From positions 156,747 through 220,746 of the forward strand of contig FJUW01000044.1 of NCBI GenBank assembly GCA_900074885.1: 64,000 bases of DNA, read 5' to 3'. Both the position numbers and the translations under genes were made by a program. Position 1 is the first letter of the stretch; the number at the start of each line of letters is the position of its first letter. Below are positions 22,006 to 34,400 of the stretch, one piece after another. The notes beneath the pieces are model-generated. The model ran no database searches and had not been told where the DNA came from. It worked only from the letters and a program-made list of their open reading frames with translations. Source of the DNA: Rhynchosporium graminicola. Its lineage: Eukaryota; Ascomycota; Leotiomycetes; Helotiales; Ploettnerulaceae.

Positions 22006-22578
22006 TCATCCTCCTTTATACTCGACATCATTGCTTACGTCCTCCCAATCATCCGTCTCTGTATTCTGAGAAGTCTGTGTCTCATATCCATTCACCTCCG
22101 TATATCTGCCTTGCTCCGCCGAAGATCGATGAGCATCTTCATCAACCTCCCAAAAGGTGCGCACTGAGTAGCGCTGTTCGTGATCAATCTTGCCCCACGT
22201 TTGTATTCGGACCAGTTCAACCAAGCACCCATCGCAGGGGTCATGCCCCGCTGTCTCCCAATGATCCTTAACGTCTATTGTACTTGTGGACACAAACAAC
22301 CGACATTGCGTGCAACGGACGCCGTCGATCACTTGGATACCCAGCTGCGGTGCTAATCCATGGGGAGGTATAGCCTCCGTCAATGACATGTTCCATGCTA
22401 TGTCCCGAGGAACCGCATGTCCTCGCAGATGTTGAACCCATTTCTTGGTACTAATCTCCTTTGCGCACCCGCATCCGTCGCCAATGCAAATGACCTTCTG
22501 GTACTCGGTATTTATACGTATCAAATGCTCCAGCCCTTGCGGGACGATCGATTTGTTGCCGGCATCTTCGTCAACCAT
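22006..22578 (-). CDS. OrsD-like (DUF3505) zinc-finger protein
   Basis: A single open frame of 190 residues starts at ATG 22578. Residues about 15-60 hold VICIGDGCGCAK...WVQHLRGH, a C2H2-like finger. Residues about 75-120 hold a second, GVRCTQCRLF...DHWETAGH. This pair, with the intervening PP-G-APQLGIQVIDG linker, is the layout of the OrsD/DUF3505 family found in many fungal hypothetical proteins, often near mobile DNA. The tail is acidic (TDDWEDVSNDVEY). Longer relatives carry extra domains, so this could be a short or truncated form. No intron is needed. Function unknown. Confidence 0.6.
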   Translation of the reverse strand: MVDEDAGNKSIVPQGLEHLIRINTEYQKVICIGDGCGCAKEISTKKWVQHLRGHAVPRDIAWNMSLTEAIPPHGLAPQLGIQVIDGVRCTQCRLFVSTSTIDVKDHWETAGHDPCDGCLVELVRIQTWGKIDHEQRYSVRTFWEVDEDAHRSSAEQGRYTEVNGYETQTSQNTETDDWEDVSNDVEYKGG

Positions 22579-23885
22579 GTTAGGAAGAGCGGGTTGAACA
22601 AGTGTTGCAGTCTCTTGGATATGTATCAGTGTCTGCTGTTGGATTATAGTTGTACACTACTTACTAAGTTCCCACGGCTGATTGAACTTAGGACCGGCAC
22701 ATCAATATGAATAGCTCTGCAGGGTTTCGAGTCGCCGCTATACAAGAAGTATCGTTCGAGTTTAATTTTGCTTCCTTGAGTTGTCGCAGCGTTCGCAGTT
22801 TATGGAGACCCTACCTACCAACAGATCACGAGTTAGCTAGACTCCGAATGTGTAATGAATATTGCACATATATCGCACGATTATAATGACTTGGGTACTT
22901 GCTGATATGTAGCCCAGCTATTCGACCATTTAGTTGGTTTTTGTGGTGTTGTTAACGTGGCGTGGCCTTGATATGATTGCTCGTCCTTTCAAATGCTAGT
23001 GACTAATCATTCACGATGCCACGGGTGGCTTTCCAAGCACGTGCGCTATAATCGTCGGAGTCGCCTCCCCCCGACCCACCACCTCTCCACCCTCCCTACT
23101 AGTAGTCGGTGGAAATGATTAGTCGTAAATATTTGATTAGACGCCACGTGATAGCGTCCCCGTGACTACCGAAGAGGGTTATTCCGTGCCGAACTACCCC
23201 TCTTAGGTTATATAATAAACACTTAGTAGTGATACCTCTTCTATAATACTTTAAGATAACTCTACTAAATTAACTCTAATTAAGCTGATTTTTATTGCAA
23301 AAGATACGCTAGATCTTTGTAATGGGCACGTGATAGTCGGTTGTGTATGTACGGTGTTAGGCATGTTCAGCTTGCGCTGAATATTGTGATCTTTTGGTCC
23401 AGATGGCGTAGTTGGTGTGAGCCTAACCTCAACCGTTACAATCTTGCTCTTCAGTTGGTAAATCTACTAATATATCTACTCCCGTCAATATACGTATGTC
23501 CTTCAAGCCCTCACTAACTATACTATCTGTTGAGTATAGGTAGTGCTAGCAGTACAGTACAGAGTATGGTACGGAGTAGCGTATTCAACGTCCTGAAGGT
23601 ACCGGAAGTATCGGAGTTGAATAGCGTACTCAACCAATTTGCTAGTACCGGAAGTACCGGCAATAGTACGTAAGATACGTACTTGGATTACTTGGTTTAC
23701 TGTACAGATACCTATACATATAGCTACTTCCTCCCATAGAAATTGAACTTCCATCGTATTCAACAGCAACATCATGCAACTCTGTTGGAGCCATGTTCAA
23801 CGTGGGCTAAGCCTTACTCGTACAGGGCGGACAAGTCTTCAACTTGCAGTACTTGCACTCAAAAATGTACCAATGTGGCCCGCTG
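22579..23885. other. Spacer with small repeats
   Basis: An inverted pair GACTAATCATT (23002-23012) and AATGATTAGTC (23115-23125) brackets about 100 bases and could be a decayed MITE. 23160-23300 is TpA-rich. 23535-23670 holds low-complexity GTAC-rich text with a repeated GTACCGGAAGTA core. No gene is supported. Confidence 0.4.
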
Positions 23886-24420
23886 GAATGAGCGTCGATT
23901 CGGATTTCAAGAGATTGAATGAGTGATGGTAGGGACTCTGAATTGCCATTCGCAGATAGCCTTGGCTCTAGGATGATTTGGTACGAAAGTACAGATGTGG
24001 CTTAAAGAAGAGTGGTCAATATCGAGAGCAAATCCGTATGCCTGCTTGCTAGGACTTGTCCATCATGTTCTTTTGGACGGTGTCTGTCTGAATGTCAACA
24101 CACATCGTGCTCATGGAGACGGCATTTACCATGCTTTAGGCTGGAAGTCCTTAGCGAGATAGTTATCACGTTAAGTCGCAGAAGACCCCGATAGTGGATG
24201 TGAACCATTTGGAAAACGGGGTGCGCGTGGTGCTCTGTTTAGATTGACTCTGGCATTGCATGGATACACTTTTGTTGCGAAGGGGACCGACGGCATTTGA
24301 GGCCAAGTTGAAGCACGAAGGCTCAGTATACCGGCACTGCGAAGCTCAAGGAGAGTTTGCACAAAACCTTCTCCTGCCGCGGCCACTTTGGCCAGGTCAA
24401 GTACTGTCTAGACGCCGCTG
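23885..24420 (+). pseudogene. Fragment of fungal kinase-like (PK-like) gene family
   Basis: Plus-strand text in shifting frames reads GLVHHVLLDGVCLNVNTHRA, HGDGIYHALGWKSLA, then PFGKRGARGALFRLTLALHG YTFVAKGT and, after a frameshift, LKHEGSVYRH. From memory of the family, this order (GVCLN...RAHGDGIYHA...FGKRGA.GALFRLTLA...VAKGT...HEGAVY) is the N-terminal lobe region of a large fungal family annotated as protein-kinase-like; the VAKGT lysine would be the ATP-binding residue. The catalytic loop (HxDxxxxN) is not visible downstream. Stops and at least two frameshifts make it a pseudogene. Confidence 0.55.
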
Positions 24421-25368
24421 CACTCGAATCTCAGCACTAAGGCTACACATTTCTCTCCCCCACTTCATCTTGGCATCAAGTAACTGGAAGCAAAATGCCT
24501 CAGATGTAGCTACTTACAGATTTCCAGTAATCTCATGCTTGCCTCTCCTCGCCTGTCTCGGCAACAGTACTCTCCCACTCTCGTCCATTCCATCTCAGAT
24601 TCGGATTTCTCACTTGGGTTGCCGAGATGCTTGATCTATGGCCTGCTTCCATCCCATTCTTAATGATAAAGGCGTTTCGCTCAGCGCGATCAGTAAAAGT
24701 GGCCACTTGCCGCCCCAAGATCCGAATTGCGCAAAATCATATATTGCGTTTGGGTTGTAGGGTCAAGACATCCGTATGCGTGTGGAATTGTGCTTTTATC
24801 CTCCGTTGACATGTTGACTGCTGTTCAGATATGGATCCGGTAATTGAAGCAACGTGGTTGCAACGGAATGTGGATGGAGCATATTATTTAACATATGTAC
24901 CTTGGATTAGCTACTTACGTCATAACTTCCTGGGCATTTTGCACCGGTTCTTTCAAAATACGCTAGTGGAAAGTATTTTCATCACAGCACTCTGATTCGC
25001 TCGCCTATGTAGTATCCTAAATATGTATCAGATGACGGATAATCAATATATCATAAGGCAAAGGCGGTTTGGTGAGCGATTGTCAAACTTATAGTATTTT
25101 AAAAGAGAAGACTAGCATGAACATCTGGCTTATACTAAAGACTAAACTAATTTCACTGATGTTTCAATCTCACTCACTCATAATTTCCAGACAACATTAT
25201 AGATCATATATACGGAGACACATTAAAAGGAGTCGTCTCTATAAACTCGAAATTCCATCCCATAGCCGGACTCTCAAGTCTCAAAGCCAGCAATTCGAAA
25301 GCCCAGCCTGTCCTAGCGATCCGGTTGCACTCCTCGTTCCTGACTTCTACTAGCTTTCACACGACAAG
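24421..25368. other. Spacer without a supported gene
   Basis: Short ORFs on both strands have no motif. 24850-25200 is AT-rich but not of RIP type (CpA and TpG remain). 25270-25368 is the probable leader of the SesA reading frame. Confidence 0.4.
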
Positions 25369-25369
25369 G

Positions 25370-25722
25370 ATGGCAGACATCGAAGCAGCAGGCCTTGTCC
25401 TGGGGATGATATCTGCTATCATTACGATCATCGATACTACCGACCAAGTCTACGAGGCCGTGAAAGACGAACCGGGTCTTCCAACAAATTTCAAGAAGTC
25501 GGTAACAAAACTCCCTTTTATCTCAATGCGGAAAGATACGTGAAAGCGGCGGATAAGGCGAAAGAAACTGCATTTACGCTAACTTTGGAGGACTGCAATG
25601 CTCAAGCTATACAACTTCAGAAATTGTTCGAAAAGGTCATGTTGGAAGAAGGCGGATTGAGATGGGATCGATATGTGAAAGGTGCTCGTGCTATTGGAAA
25701 ATGTGGTCGGGTGGAGAATTAA
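25370..25722 (+). pseudogene. SesA N-terminal domain of a fungal NLR (frameshifted, truncated)
   Basis: ATG 25370 opens MADIEAAGLVLGMISAIITI, then a GLPTNFKKSVTKLPF passage typical of the SesA domain that heads many NACHT/NB-ARC proteins of ascomycetes. A one-base shift near 25515 moves the reading into the frame of YLNAERYVKAADKAKETAF, continuing with LQKLFEKVMLEEGGLRWDRY and KGARAIGKCGRVEN before TAA at 25720. A GT-AG splice here would remove the conserved LP segment, so I favour a frameshift. No NTPase domain or repeats follow. SesA is implicated in heterokaryon-incompatibility-type signalling; this copy cannot work as an NLR. Confidence 0.65.
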
Positions 25723-25869
25723 TATATATTTTCTTATCTCTGTTCATCTCAGGTCAGATCTGACGAAGCCTCAATCCTTTCCCCATAAGATATTGTGGCT
25801 GATGCATAGCTGTCATCACGTGATCTAAATACAGGAAGATAAAAATTCCGCCTCCGGAGACGCGGTTTT

Positions 25870-27215
25870 AGTTTAATTAGGCAACTATTTGAGTCGCGGC
25901 AACCTGTATATTGTATTATTTACTGCGAATCGTCGTCTATTAGTTATAGGAAATGGCCGCTCTATTACAGATTCACGGAAGAACCGAGCCTCCTAGCTTT
26001 ACGTCGAATAGAGTAATACTACTAGATAAGCAGATCTAGCTTCTATTAACTCCTCTAAGCACTGAAGAGCGGTTCTCCTAAGGGAGTGATAGATCTGCTA
26101 TAGCTTCTGCTTTCCAGATACTCAGAGAGTATTAAGACTATTGCTCGATAGACCCCTGGATACTAATTCCACTAAAGCTAATATAGTATAATTGTTTTCT
26201 TAAGTAACTGAAGTAATATCTAGTGCTTCTTAGTTATATTGAAAATAAGCTCAAGTATACTGCTTCTCCTAGATAGCTACTAGAGTTTATCACTAATAGC
26301 TAAGGTTTAACTACGATCTTATATCTATGCTTTTATCAGTTCGTATACTAACGCTAATCCATGATTTCTTTACTGCCTCTATCGTAGATAAGATTAGTAA
26401 ACAACTCGAGGGTATTAGCTGCCGCGGAGACTTATTTGCGGAGTATACTACACGGATAGCTAATAGAGGGTGCGCTCGAATATTCCTGAAGGAGGATAAC
26501 CCAGATAGAGGCATAAGAGTTATTCACCGGCGCGAACCTGATACGTAGTTCTAGCACCGAGATGCGGAATATCCGGGCGTTATTCTAGAAGTGTCCTATT
26601 CATAAGATAGGAAAGATCTGAAAAAGCTTACGTGGGATTATATTTAGTACTTAAATAGGGATATTAAAGTGGTTATTAGTATCGATATTAAGTATAGTAA
26701 TACTAAGGAGGTAACGTTATCCGTTTAGCGACTGCGGTATATCTATGAAGATAGAGAGGAACTCGAAATCCTTAAGGTAGAAGTAATAGTTATATCCTAG
26801 GTATATTATCTTCTATATAGATAGGAGCTGAAGCTAACCTTAGGAAGGCATTTCGGGCTAACGACGGGTCTTTAGATAATTCAACTAATATACTTCGTCT
26901 CAGCCTCGATGACTTCGCTACCGATGAATTAGTAATAAATACGCAATTCGGAGGCTCGACAGATATTACTATACTATACGAGAAACTTGCGCAATTTCTT
27001 AATACGGCTGAGGAGATATAAGAGTCGCGAGAACTAGGACAAGGGAGCAGAGGATATAGTGCGAAGTCGAAGCGGAAAACACGGAAGCGGAAACGTACTT
27101 CAAGTCCGCTCGACTAGCTTAGGTCTGCAGATAAGGCAGAGCGCTAGAATCAGGAGGCGAAGGCCGCGGAGAGAATTGACGTAGCGGATGACGATTTTAG
27201 TGCTGGTATTCTAGT
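25870..27215 (+). pseudogene. RIP-decayed copy of a fungal nuclease-like hypothetical gene
   Basis: The composition changes sharply to RIP type. The plus strand reads DLFAEYTTRIANRGCARIFL (about 26430-26490), DAEYPGVILEVSYS.DRKDLKKL (about 26562-26620), VVISIDIKYSNTKEVTLSVW.RLRY (about 26670-26735), and a C-terminal basic, serine-rich tail with SKRKTRKRKRTSSPLD (about 27065-27115), ending near 27215. The E-V-S-Y-S and D-I-K-Y strands resemble the core of PD-(D/E)XK-like proteins, and I recall a multicopy fungal family with this text; the nuclease assignment is an inference. Stops fall at Q or W positions. Confidence 0.55.
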
Positions 27216-27259
27216 TAGAGTCTATGATCAAGCACTGCGACGTAGCACTAGGCAAAAGC

Positions 27260-29295
27260 TCGGAGGTGGTTGAGTATTAGCTCTACCCTTCCTATACCGC
27301 TGACCACGGTCAGATCGCACGCTGCGAATACGGTTATGACTTCTACCTTTCCATATCTTCCGTCGAAGCCCTACAATAGCTCTCAATGGCATTCCATGTT
27401 AAGAGTGGCTAGCCAAATAAAATATCAGGACACCCCAGAAAAACAGTTGTATTAATACCATAAATGGATGAGATTCACACAGGTAAAGCTGAATAACTGA
27501 ACTCAATGGCTGAGTTGAGCGCGGTATCTTTGGTACTCTGTAGTAGCTCCTGGTCATAACATGTCGAACAACTGAATTGACGGTATCCGGTGGTGTCATA
27601 GATATCAGGAGTTGATTTGAAGTCAAGACAGCTTTGGTGGTATCAATCCGGGTAGAGCCACAATAGCAGTGATTTCATCTGATGAGAGGACTTCCTCAAC
27701 CTTTGTTACGACGTGCATTATTTCGGCCTTTGAATTCCAACTTGGACAGCTTGGTCTACTTCGTACTTTTCTGGGCACGGACAGAAAAATCTCCCCTTAC
27801 GTAGAGAATCACTCAAGATCAGAGATGTTTTATTTTGAAATCAATTCACAATCGACCTAAACCCATCATTTAAACAAACTCCTGCTTTACCAAGAATCCA
27901 AGAAGCGTCAAGGACGGTACTTGACACAACCCAAAAAGCCTCTACTTCATGGCAACAGGAACCGCCCTGTGCCTTGAAACCCTACTCAACATGTCGAAAA
28001 CTCAGCTCACATATCTTCCCAGAAATTTTTCAAAACATCCACCGCTCATGTTCATTCCTCCTAGACATCTCCTTCACTGTCCACTAATCGAGTTGAGGAG
28101 TTTGTTGCAGAAATTGGTACTTCTATGAGTCCTGCTTCCGAGGCTTTGTCTTCACCTGCGCATAACACCCTTTCAACCATCCGAATCGGCATACGAACAT
28201 AATACTCCTTCCGCTCGCTCTTCTTCATCCTTTTTTCGGCCAAGATCAACTCTTACTCTGCATACTTTCCGGCAGACGCTGGCTCATACTGTTCATGTGT
28301 TGAGCCATTTCCCTTTCCATGAGTATTGGGTCCAATGGAGGTTCTCCCGGTATTTTTCCCTCTGACTTCATATCTACGGCCGGGCTTGGGGTGGCTGGAA
28401 CGCCTCTCTCCAGATCGCGTTCAGTTTCACCTGAAAACCCGAAATGGCTGGCCCAATATTGTTGCAGTCCAGCAAGTAGATTCGACCATAGCGTGGAGGG
28501 GAACTCGAGAAAGGTCCAAGTCCATGTTCGCCTCCCTTCGGTCTCGACGCTAGTTGGGTCACTACCAAATTTCCCAGGATTGTCCTTCGCCTGCCCTTGG
28601 ATATACCCTCCATGCTGCATCGCCCGCTTGGTCAGCTGCCAGTTATGGAGGTGGGCAACAGCTTGGAAAGGTTAGACAACCGTGGCTGATTGAAAACCAA
28701 AGACGGATGACGGAAACCCATGCAAGTATAGATACACGCTGGCATCGATCTCCATTCGGCGATATGCTTGAATCGCTTGATCCTCTGTTGCGCATGTACC
28801 TCTCTCTAGGCTCGCGAATTCAGAGTATTGCAGACGACGTAGATACCAGACTTGCTGCTTTGCTTATCACTTGGTAATAGGAATAACACCATCAAGTGGT
28901 TCGTACATTCCAATACCAAAGGAGGCTGCTGCCGGCGATGTCCAATCTCACCCAATGTCGAGAACCACCGCTAATACTTCCGAGACAGAATTAACCACTA
29001 TGCACTAGCATAGACACCAGATGCAAGCCTAGATAGACAGAATAATGCTTGCAGGATTTGAAAGATAGTGTAGTGGCTAGATGTCTAAGGTACCTACTAT
29101 CGGCCTTTTGTGTGGTTCCTTGATGCAGTATCATATCGAGTAAGGCATACTGCCTTAGCTCTCAGGGAACTTCTTCTATGGTGCAGATACGAATTCGTCC
29201 AGGGTGGGCGAACTTCAAGAAGCGACACTGTATAGATTGGCTCTGAGGATACTAGCTTCTTTTCTCACCCTTCTTTCGGAGAAGTTTCTATCAAA
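27260..29295. other. Non-RIPped island without a recognised gene
   Basis: A minus-strand frame at 28246-28620 (124 codons, W-rich in the middle and proline-rich later) followed by 28061-28249 could be exons of one small gene, but no motif or convincing splice pair supports it. A plus-strand frame at 28554-28877 overlaps it. I cannot decide between them. Confidence 0.35.
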
Positions 29296-29639
29296 ATGTT
29301 CTGTAAAACATCCAGTTGCGGCGTTATTATCATGGCTGATATAAACGTACTAATAATGGTAGAGTGGGGGAGAAGGAAGTATGCTAGGGTTAGAGCTAAA
29401 TTCTGCCTTTACTTAAAAGTACCTCGATGTTATAAGCTATATAAGCTATATTGCCTACCCTATAGTCTACTAAAAAAGTTTACTAAAAAGCTCGAGACAT
29501 ATAATTTACCCTTTACCGCCGGGCGCTAATAAATTATCTGTCTATCTGTCTGTTCACTTAGTTACTTATAATATTCAGATTTTGTAAAATACGTTAAAGA
29601 TAGGAATACTAGGGTGATTCTATTAACTTACCTCTTGTT

Positions 29640-31450
29640 CTAGCCTATAACTGACAAGTAAAAGTCTGTACTAAGAAATTAGCCCTAGTAAAAGAGTAGC
29701 TCTAGTGAAACTTACTATCGAGAAATATGAAGAGACTAGGAGGCCTCTGCGGATCGCTATTAACACCTTAATATAGCTGTTTCAAGTTCGAGCAGCCTAA
29801 GGTAAGAAACGGATATGAAAATCAAATTAGATACTAATAAGCCCTTAGTTCTAGTATTGCAAATATTATATTACCGGCTTCTAAGATTACTCTCTGTTTC
29901 TATTTAGCCTCTATTCATCTTCGATAGAGCTAATAAGCTGCTTACGAAGCGGAATAAGCATATAGCTCCTAGAGGAATATATATCCTAGAAATAAAGTTC
30001 AGATAGCTACTTAATCACTTTAGCTTCTTTTACTATATTACGCCCGGAGAAGTAGAGGCAGAGTACGCTTTACTCTAGCGTGAAGGTATTATAGATATAG
30101 TCCTTAGCGAGGATATAGATACCCTAGTATTCGGATGCGGTCTAATATTGCGAAACTGGTCCTTAGAGAGTCCTAAGGGTAAGGTTCTAATATATATTAA
30201 CGTATACGATGCTTAAGTTACTAAATAAAGTAAATCTGGGCTCGATCCTAAGAGTATGATCTTAGTTGCTTTGCTAAGCGGAGGATATTACGATACTAAG
30301 GAGTTACGGGGTTTAGAGTAAAAATAGCATGCGAAGCTATAAGAGCTAGCTTTGGAAAGTCTCTATATAGTATATTAAGGACGGATGCTATAGGATATGC
30401 GAAGTAGAGGGAAAGGTTCAATTTTAAGGTTTAGACGAATAAAAGTAAGTATTTTAAGTTTAGGTATAAGAGCCTGAAGCTACCTAAAACCTTTCTTAAG
30501 CTAGATATACTAGAGTATTATATAAATCCTGTGATTTCTGATGCCTATAGAGTAGCTAAGCTTAGGGAGGAGCTTACTTGGGAAGGAGAAATTGATATTA
30601 TAGGCTTCCGACTATTCGTTACAGAAGTATTCGGGTAGAAGTATAAAGTGGGAGTAAAGAAGTTTATCCGTGGACTTGCGCCTGTATTACTAGTTTATAA
30701 GCTACGTTTACGAGGGAATAGACGGGAATCCGGCTATAATGATCCTATTCTTACTAATATAAACGAGATCGAGCTAGTGAGGTCGATTTGCAGTAAACGA
30801 GTATACTTTACTACTAATACTCTGCTAGAAATAAGAATTATCTTTTATCTAAATGATATCGTGGGCCTAGATATAGAAGCTAAAGAAGATGTTACTCATG
30901 ACTATAGGCGAGATAGTCTCGCTCCTCTGCTTAAAGACGATACGGTTAAGGTATCTATTGCTAATAATACTATAGCACGCTTAGTAAGTCTAGGAAAGCG
31001 GGTCAGGCTAGTATATGATCTTATGTAGCTAGAAAGGGTCTAGATAGTATAGATTATAGTTAAAGCTAAGGTCCCCTTAAAGGTCGAAGATTATGAGGAG
31101 TTATTGCGGAATTCTAAGTAGCTAATCAGATAGAAGACTAAGGAGACGTAAGCAGTAGCCGAGAAGAAAGTGGCTTCGAAGAAGCTGATAGTTAGAGTTA
31201 GAATACCTATAGCTACGGATATATTTCTCTAGATCGTAAACCCTGTTTCGGAAGCCTCGGCTTTAAGTGCTTATTATAGTCTAAATAAACTATTATGTAG
31301 CTCTAGCTAACCTTCTTCGCTAGCTTTAACGATACTATCTTATCTCCCCGTGCGCTTTAGCGGAATGCTTAATATTTCTATTGTATTATCTCGAGTGCTA
31401 TTCGACTAGGTACTATACTACTAGTATGATACGGGTATAAAGATTAGGAG
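29640..31450 (+). pseudogene. RIP-decayed GEN1/Yen1-type XPG nuclease copy
   Basis: The N-terminal XPG region reads EKYEETRRPLRIAINTLI (about 29728-29785; the usual catalytic D is N). A 40-bp intron follows (29802-29841; GTAAGA donor, CTAAT, AAG acceptor). Next come PLFIFDRANKLLTKRNKH, and the XPG internal box TPGEVEAEYALL.REGIIDI VLSEDIDTLVFGC (about 30039-30145), then GLDPKSMILVALLSGG. Further on, 30648-31028 is free of stops and reads KKFIRGLAPVLLVYKLRLRG, then LVRSICSKRVYFTT, matching the C-terminal region of fungal Holliday-junction resolvases of the GEN1/Yen1 class. The retained intron means a DNA-level duplication. Stops are CAG, CAA or TGG derived. Confidence 0.7.
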
Positions 31451-34400
31451 AAAGTAATATCTTATGAAAATAGAATGAAGTCGGATTAGCTTATATTAAA
31501 CGGTTTAGTACTACTTGACTTTCTAACTCTACTTATATATAACTAAAATAGGGTACTTTGATATTATTATCTTCAGGCTTATAGTTGTTATTATCGCTAT
31601 AGAAGTCGAAGAAATAGCTATTAGATCTTCTGTAGCTATAGTTATAGTCGGTGTCTTTATAGCAGTAGTTACGCTATTAGCTACTTTTTACTTCTAGTAT
31701 TTAAGAAGTAGTGATTCTCTGGCGACTTCTATATAGGAGATTTTCCAGGTAGAATCTCTTACTCCTTCTCGTAGCGTCTATTAGCTAGCTTCCTTTCCTG
31801 TAGAGTAATTATATCTTCTAATCTTAATACCTTATTGCTTTTGACTTGATTATACTAATGCTATGACTTCTGACTTACTTCTTCTTCTCTTTTTCTCTTC
31901 TTTATAGCGCGACCTTAGCTAGTATTAATTAGACTTGCGTGACTAATACTAATTCTCTTGTTTTCAGGGCTTTGGAAATCTAACTTACGCTTATTCTCTC
32001 TTTAATAATTTGCTATATATCTATTAGTTTATTCGCCGTATAAGCGCCTGTATATTATACTTTGTATAGCGTTAAATAGAGTTAAAAAAAATTCTTACTT
32101 AGAGAGCTAAGAAATAGCTCTAGCTTTCGGCGCTAATACTTAAGTATTTTTTTAGTAACTTATTGTTTCTGCTACCTTAGGAAGTAAAAGTCGTATAATT
32201 GAAAGTGTGATCTGCTCCTTAGGTAGTAGAGTATTAAATTCAGGGAGGTAGCGAGGCGATTTTTATATAATCTATAGAGAATCCGGAACATTTAGAACTA
32301 GATAGATCTATATGTCTTAGGTAGTACGTTTACTAGTATACGGGAGGGAAATACTAAGAAGGGATATTAATATATATTTATATTCATCTTGTTTTTAAGT
32401 CGAATTTTATCTATAAGCTATTATTTCGGAAGCTTAACTTAATTATATTTAGAGTAAACGTTTTCTCCTCGATCTTAAGTAAATCTTATAAGAAGTCTTT
32501 ACTTACGTAGCAACTTTCTCGAAAGCAAAAATACTTATTTAGTAAGTCCTCTGTATTAGTCTCTTATAACTACTTACGATAACTTTTGAACTAAGTTATA
32601 TGAGAACGAAATAAAGTTATAAAATAGATATTTATTTTAAAAGATTACTTTTATTTGAATATCCTCTTCTTTTAGATATATAGAGAGGGGTAGCTCCTTC
32701 CTCAGGATAGACTATAGATAAGAGATAGACCTCTACGAAATACGTAGTCTTTGATACTCTTCATGCAATAATATACTAAGCTTACCTCTAGCTTAACGGA
32801 TTTTCCTCGATATATTTTTTTCTATTTTATAACTTTTATACTATCTATATATTTTAATATTATTATAACCTGCCTTATTACTAAGAGGATAGGATAAATA
32901 TATAGGATAAGCTATTAATAAATAGCGAATGGATATGAAGTAAGTGAGTTATCTCTATATATTATCTCCTGTATAGAAGCGGGTTTAGGGTGGGTCTCGT
33001 CTAGTACTAATTAGAGTATATTCCTCTGTTCGATATTATTCTATATAAAATATTACTTAGCGATTTATAACGGTAGGCGAGACCTACCTATAACTCCTCT
33101 TCCGTGCTTCTGTGATATGCGTAGTATTAATTAGTAAGTATTACTATCTAGAGTTTTATTATTTCTTAGCTAGCTTATATTAGCTATTTATCTGACTTTA
33201 AGCTTAGCACTTTCAGATTCGCTTACTTCTCTTATTATAGTATGTATAATACTAAAGAGGGGAGCTGTAGGGCTATATAAATATTCATAATAGTACTATA
33301 CTATAGCACTTTTTATATTTGATTAGTTTGAATAATTATTATATCTGCCGCTAGACGTGCTTATTGCTATATTACTTTACTTACTGCTGTTCTAAGGGTA
33401 GAATTTTCCGGTATCTAATAAGTTTAACTTATACGCTCTTTACCCTTGCCTGAAGGTAAAACTATTTCTTAAGCGCTCGATAATATTATCTAAAAAGGTT
33501 ATACTATATCTTATAGTTATAGTAGATATAATAGCGTAAAGTCTTTCTCTGATATCGAGCTTAATTAGCTATCTTAAAATCAAATGATTAAACGGGCAGG
33601 ATTTGAGAGTATATCTTAATTTACGCTTTCGTACGGTCTAAATATACATAAAGATAGGAGACCTTAAGAAGGCGAAAGCAATTTTGGATGCCTTTAAATA
33701 AGCTGATCTGAACAAGTAGGAGATTTATTATAGAAAGTAAGGTCGCTCTTATATAAGTTATCTTAAAAAAATAATAAATATATATAAATTAGTAATAGAA
33801 TAGTATATACTGTCGATCTTTCTTACTTTGGTTGATATTCTCCTCGTAACGATTCGATAGTATTTCCTTAATATTAAAGAAGCTATATAAATAGGTAAGA
33901 TGAAGATATTAAGAGTAGTAGAGGAGAGATTTTATATCGGATCTGAAGATATTATTATACTACTTTATATGTAATTTTGCTATATTATAGTAAACCTCTT
34001 ATAATATTAAGGTCGAAGTATTAGCTCTTTTCGAACAACTATAGTATAATCTTTTTTTTTTCTCGCGGTTATCCTAATAGAGTAACTAGTATAGGCTTCA
34101 CTTTACTATGCCTGGCTAGTCCGCTGTTGATTCCCTGCTAAGACCGGGGGCAGTTACTCTCGCTATAGCTTTGATCCGCTAACTATTACCCGAAAATAGT
34201 AGGTTTCGGGTTGCTAGCTTTCTTTTTACTTGATTAGTAGGAGCTTTAAGAATAGCATGAAGGGCAGCTAGACTTGCTTGTCCTGAGCTGCTAATACTTA
34301 GTACTAGGTCCGCCGTAGGATCTTGCTTAATTTTACGCTTCTTATTATACTATCTTATTAAGCGATATATTATAAAGCTACTAATTAAATCTGTTATTCT

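Noticed and set aside
23398..23460. tRNA-like start (GATGGCGTAGTTGG resembles an A box)
   Set aside because: No B box (GGTTCGANNCC), no acceptor-stem pairing and no anticodon stem could be formed downstream; at most a truncated relic.
28246..28620. 124-codon minus-strand frame (W- and P-rich)
   Set aside because: Plausible but no motif, overlaps a plus-strand frame of similar length, and no convincing splice to neighbouring frames.
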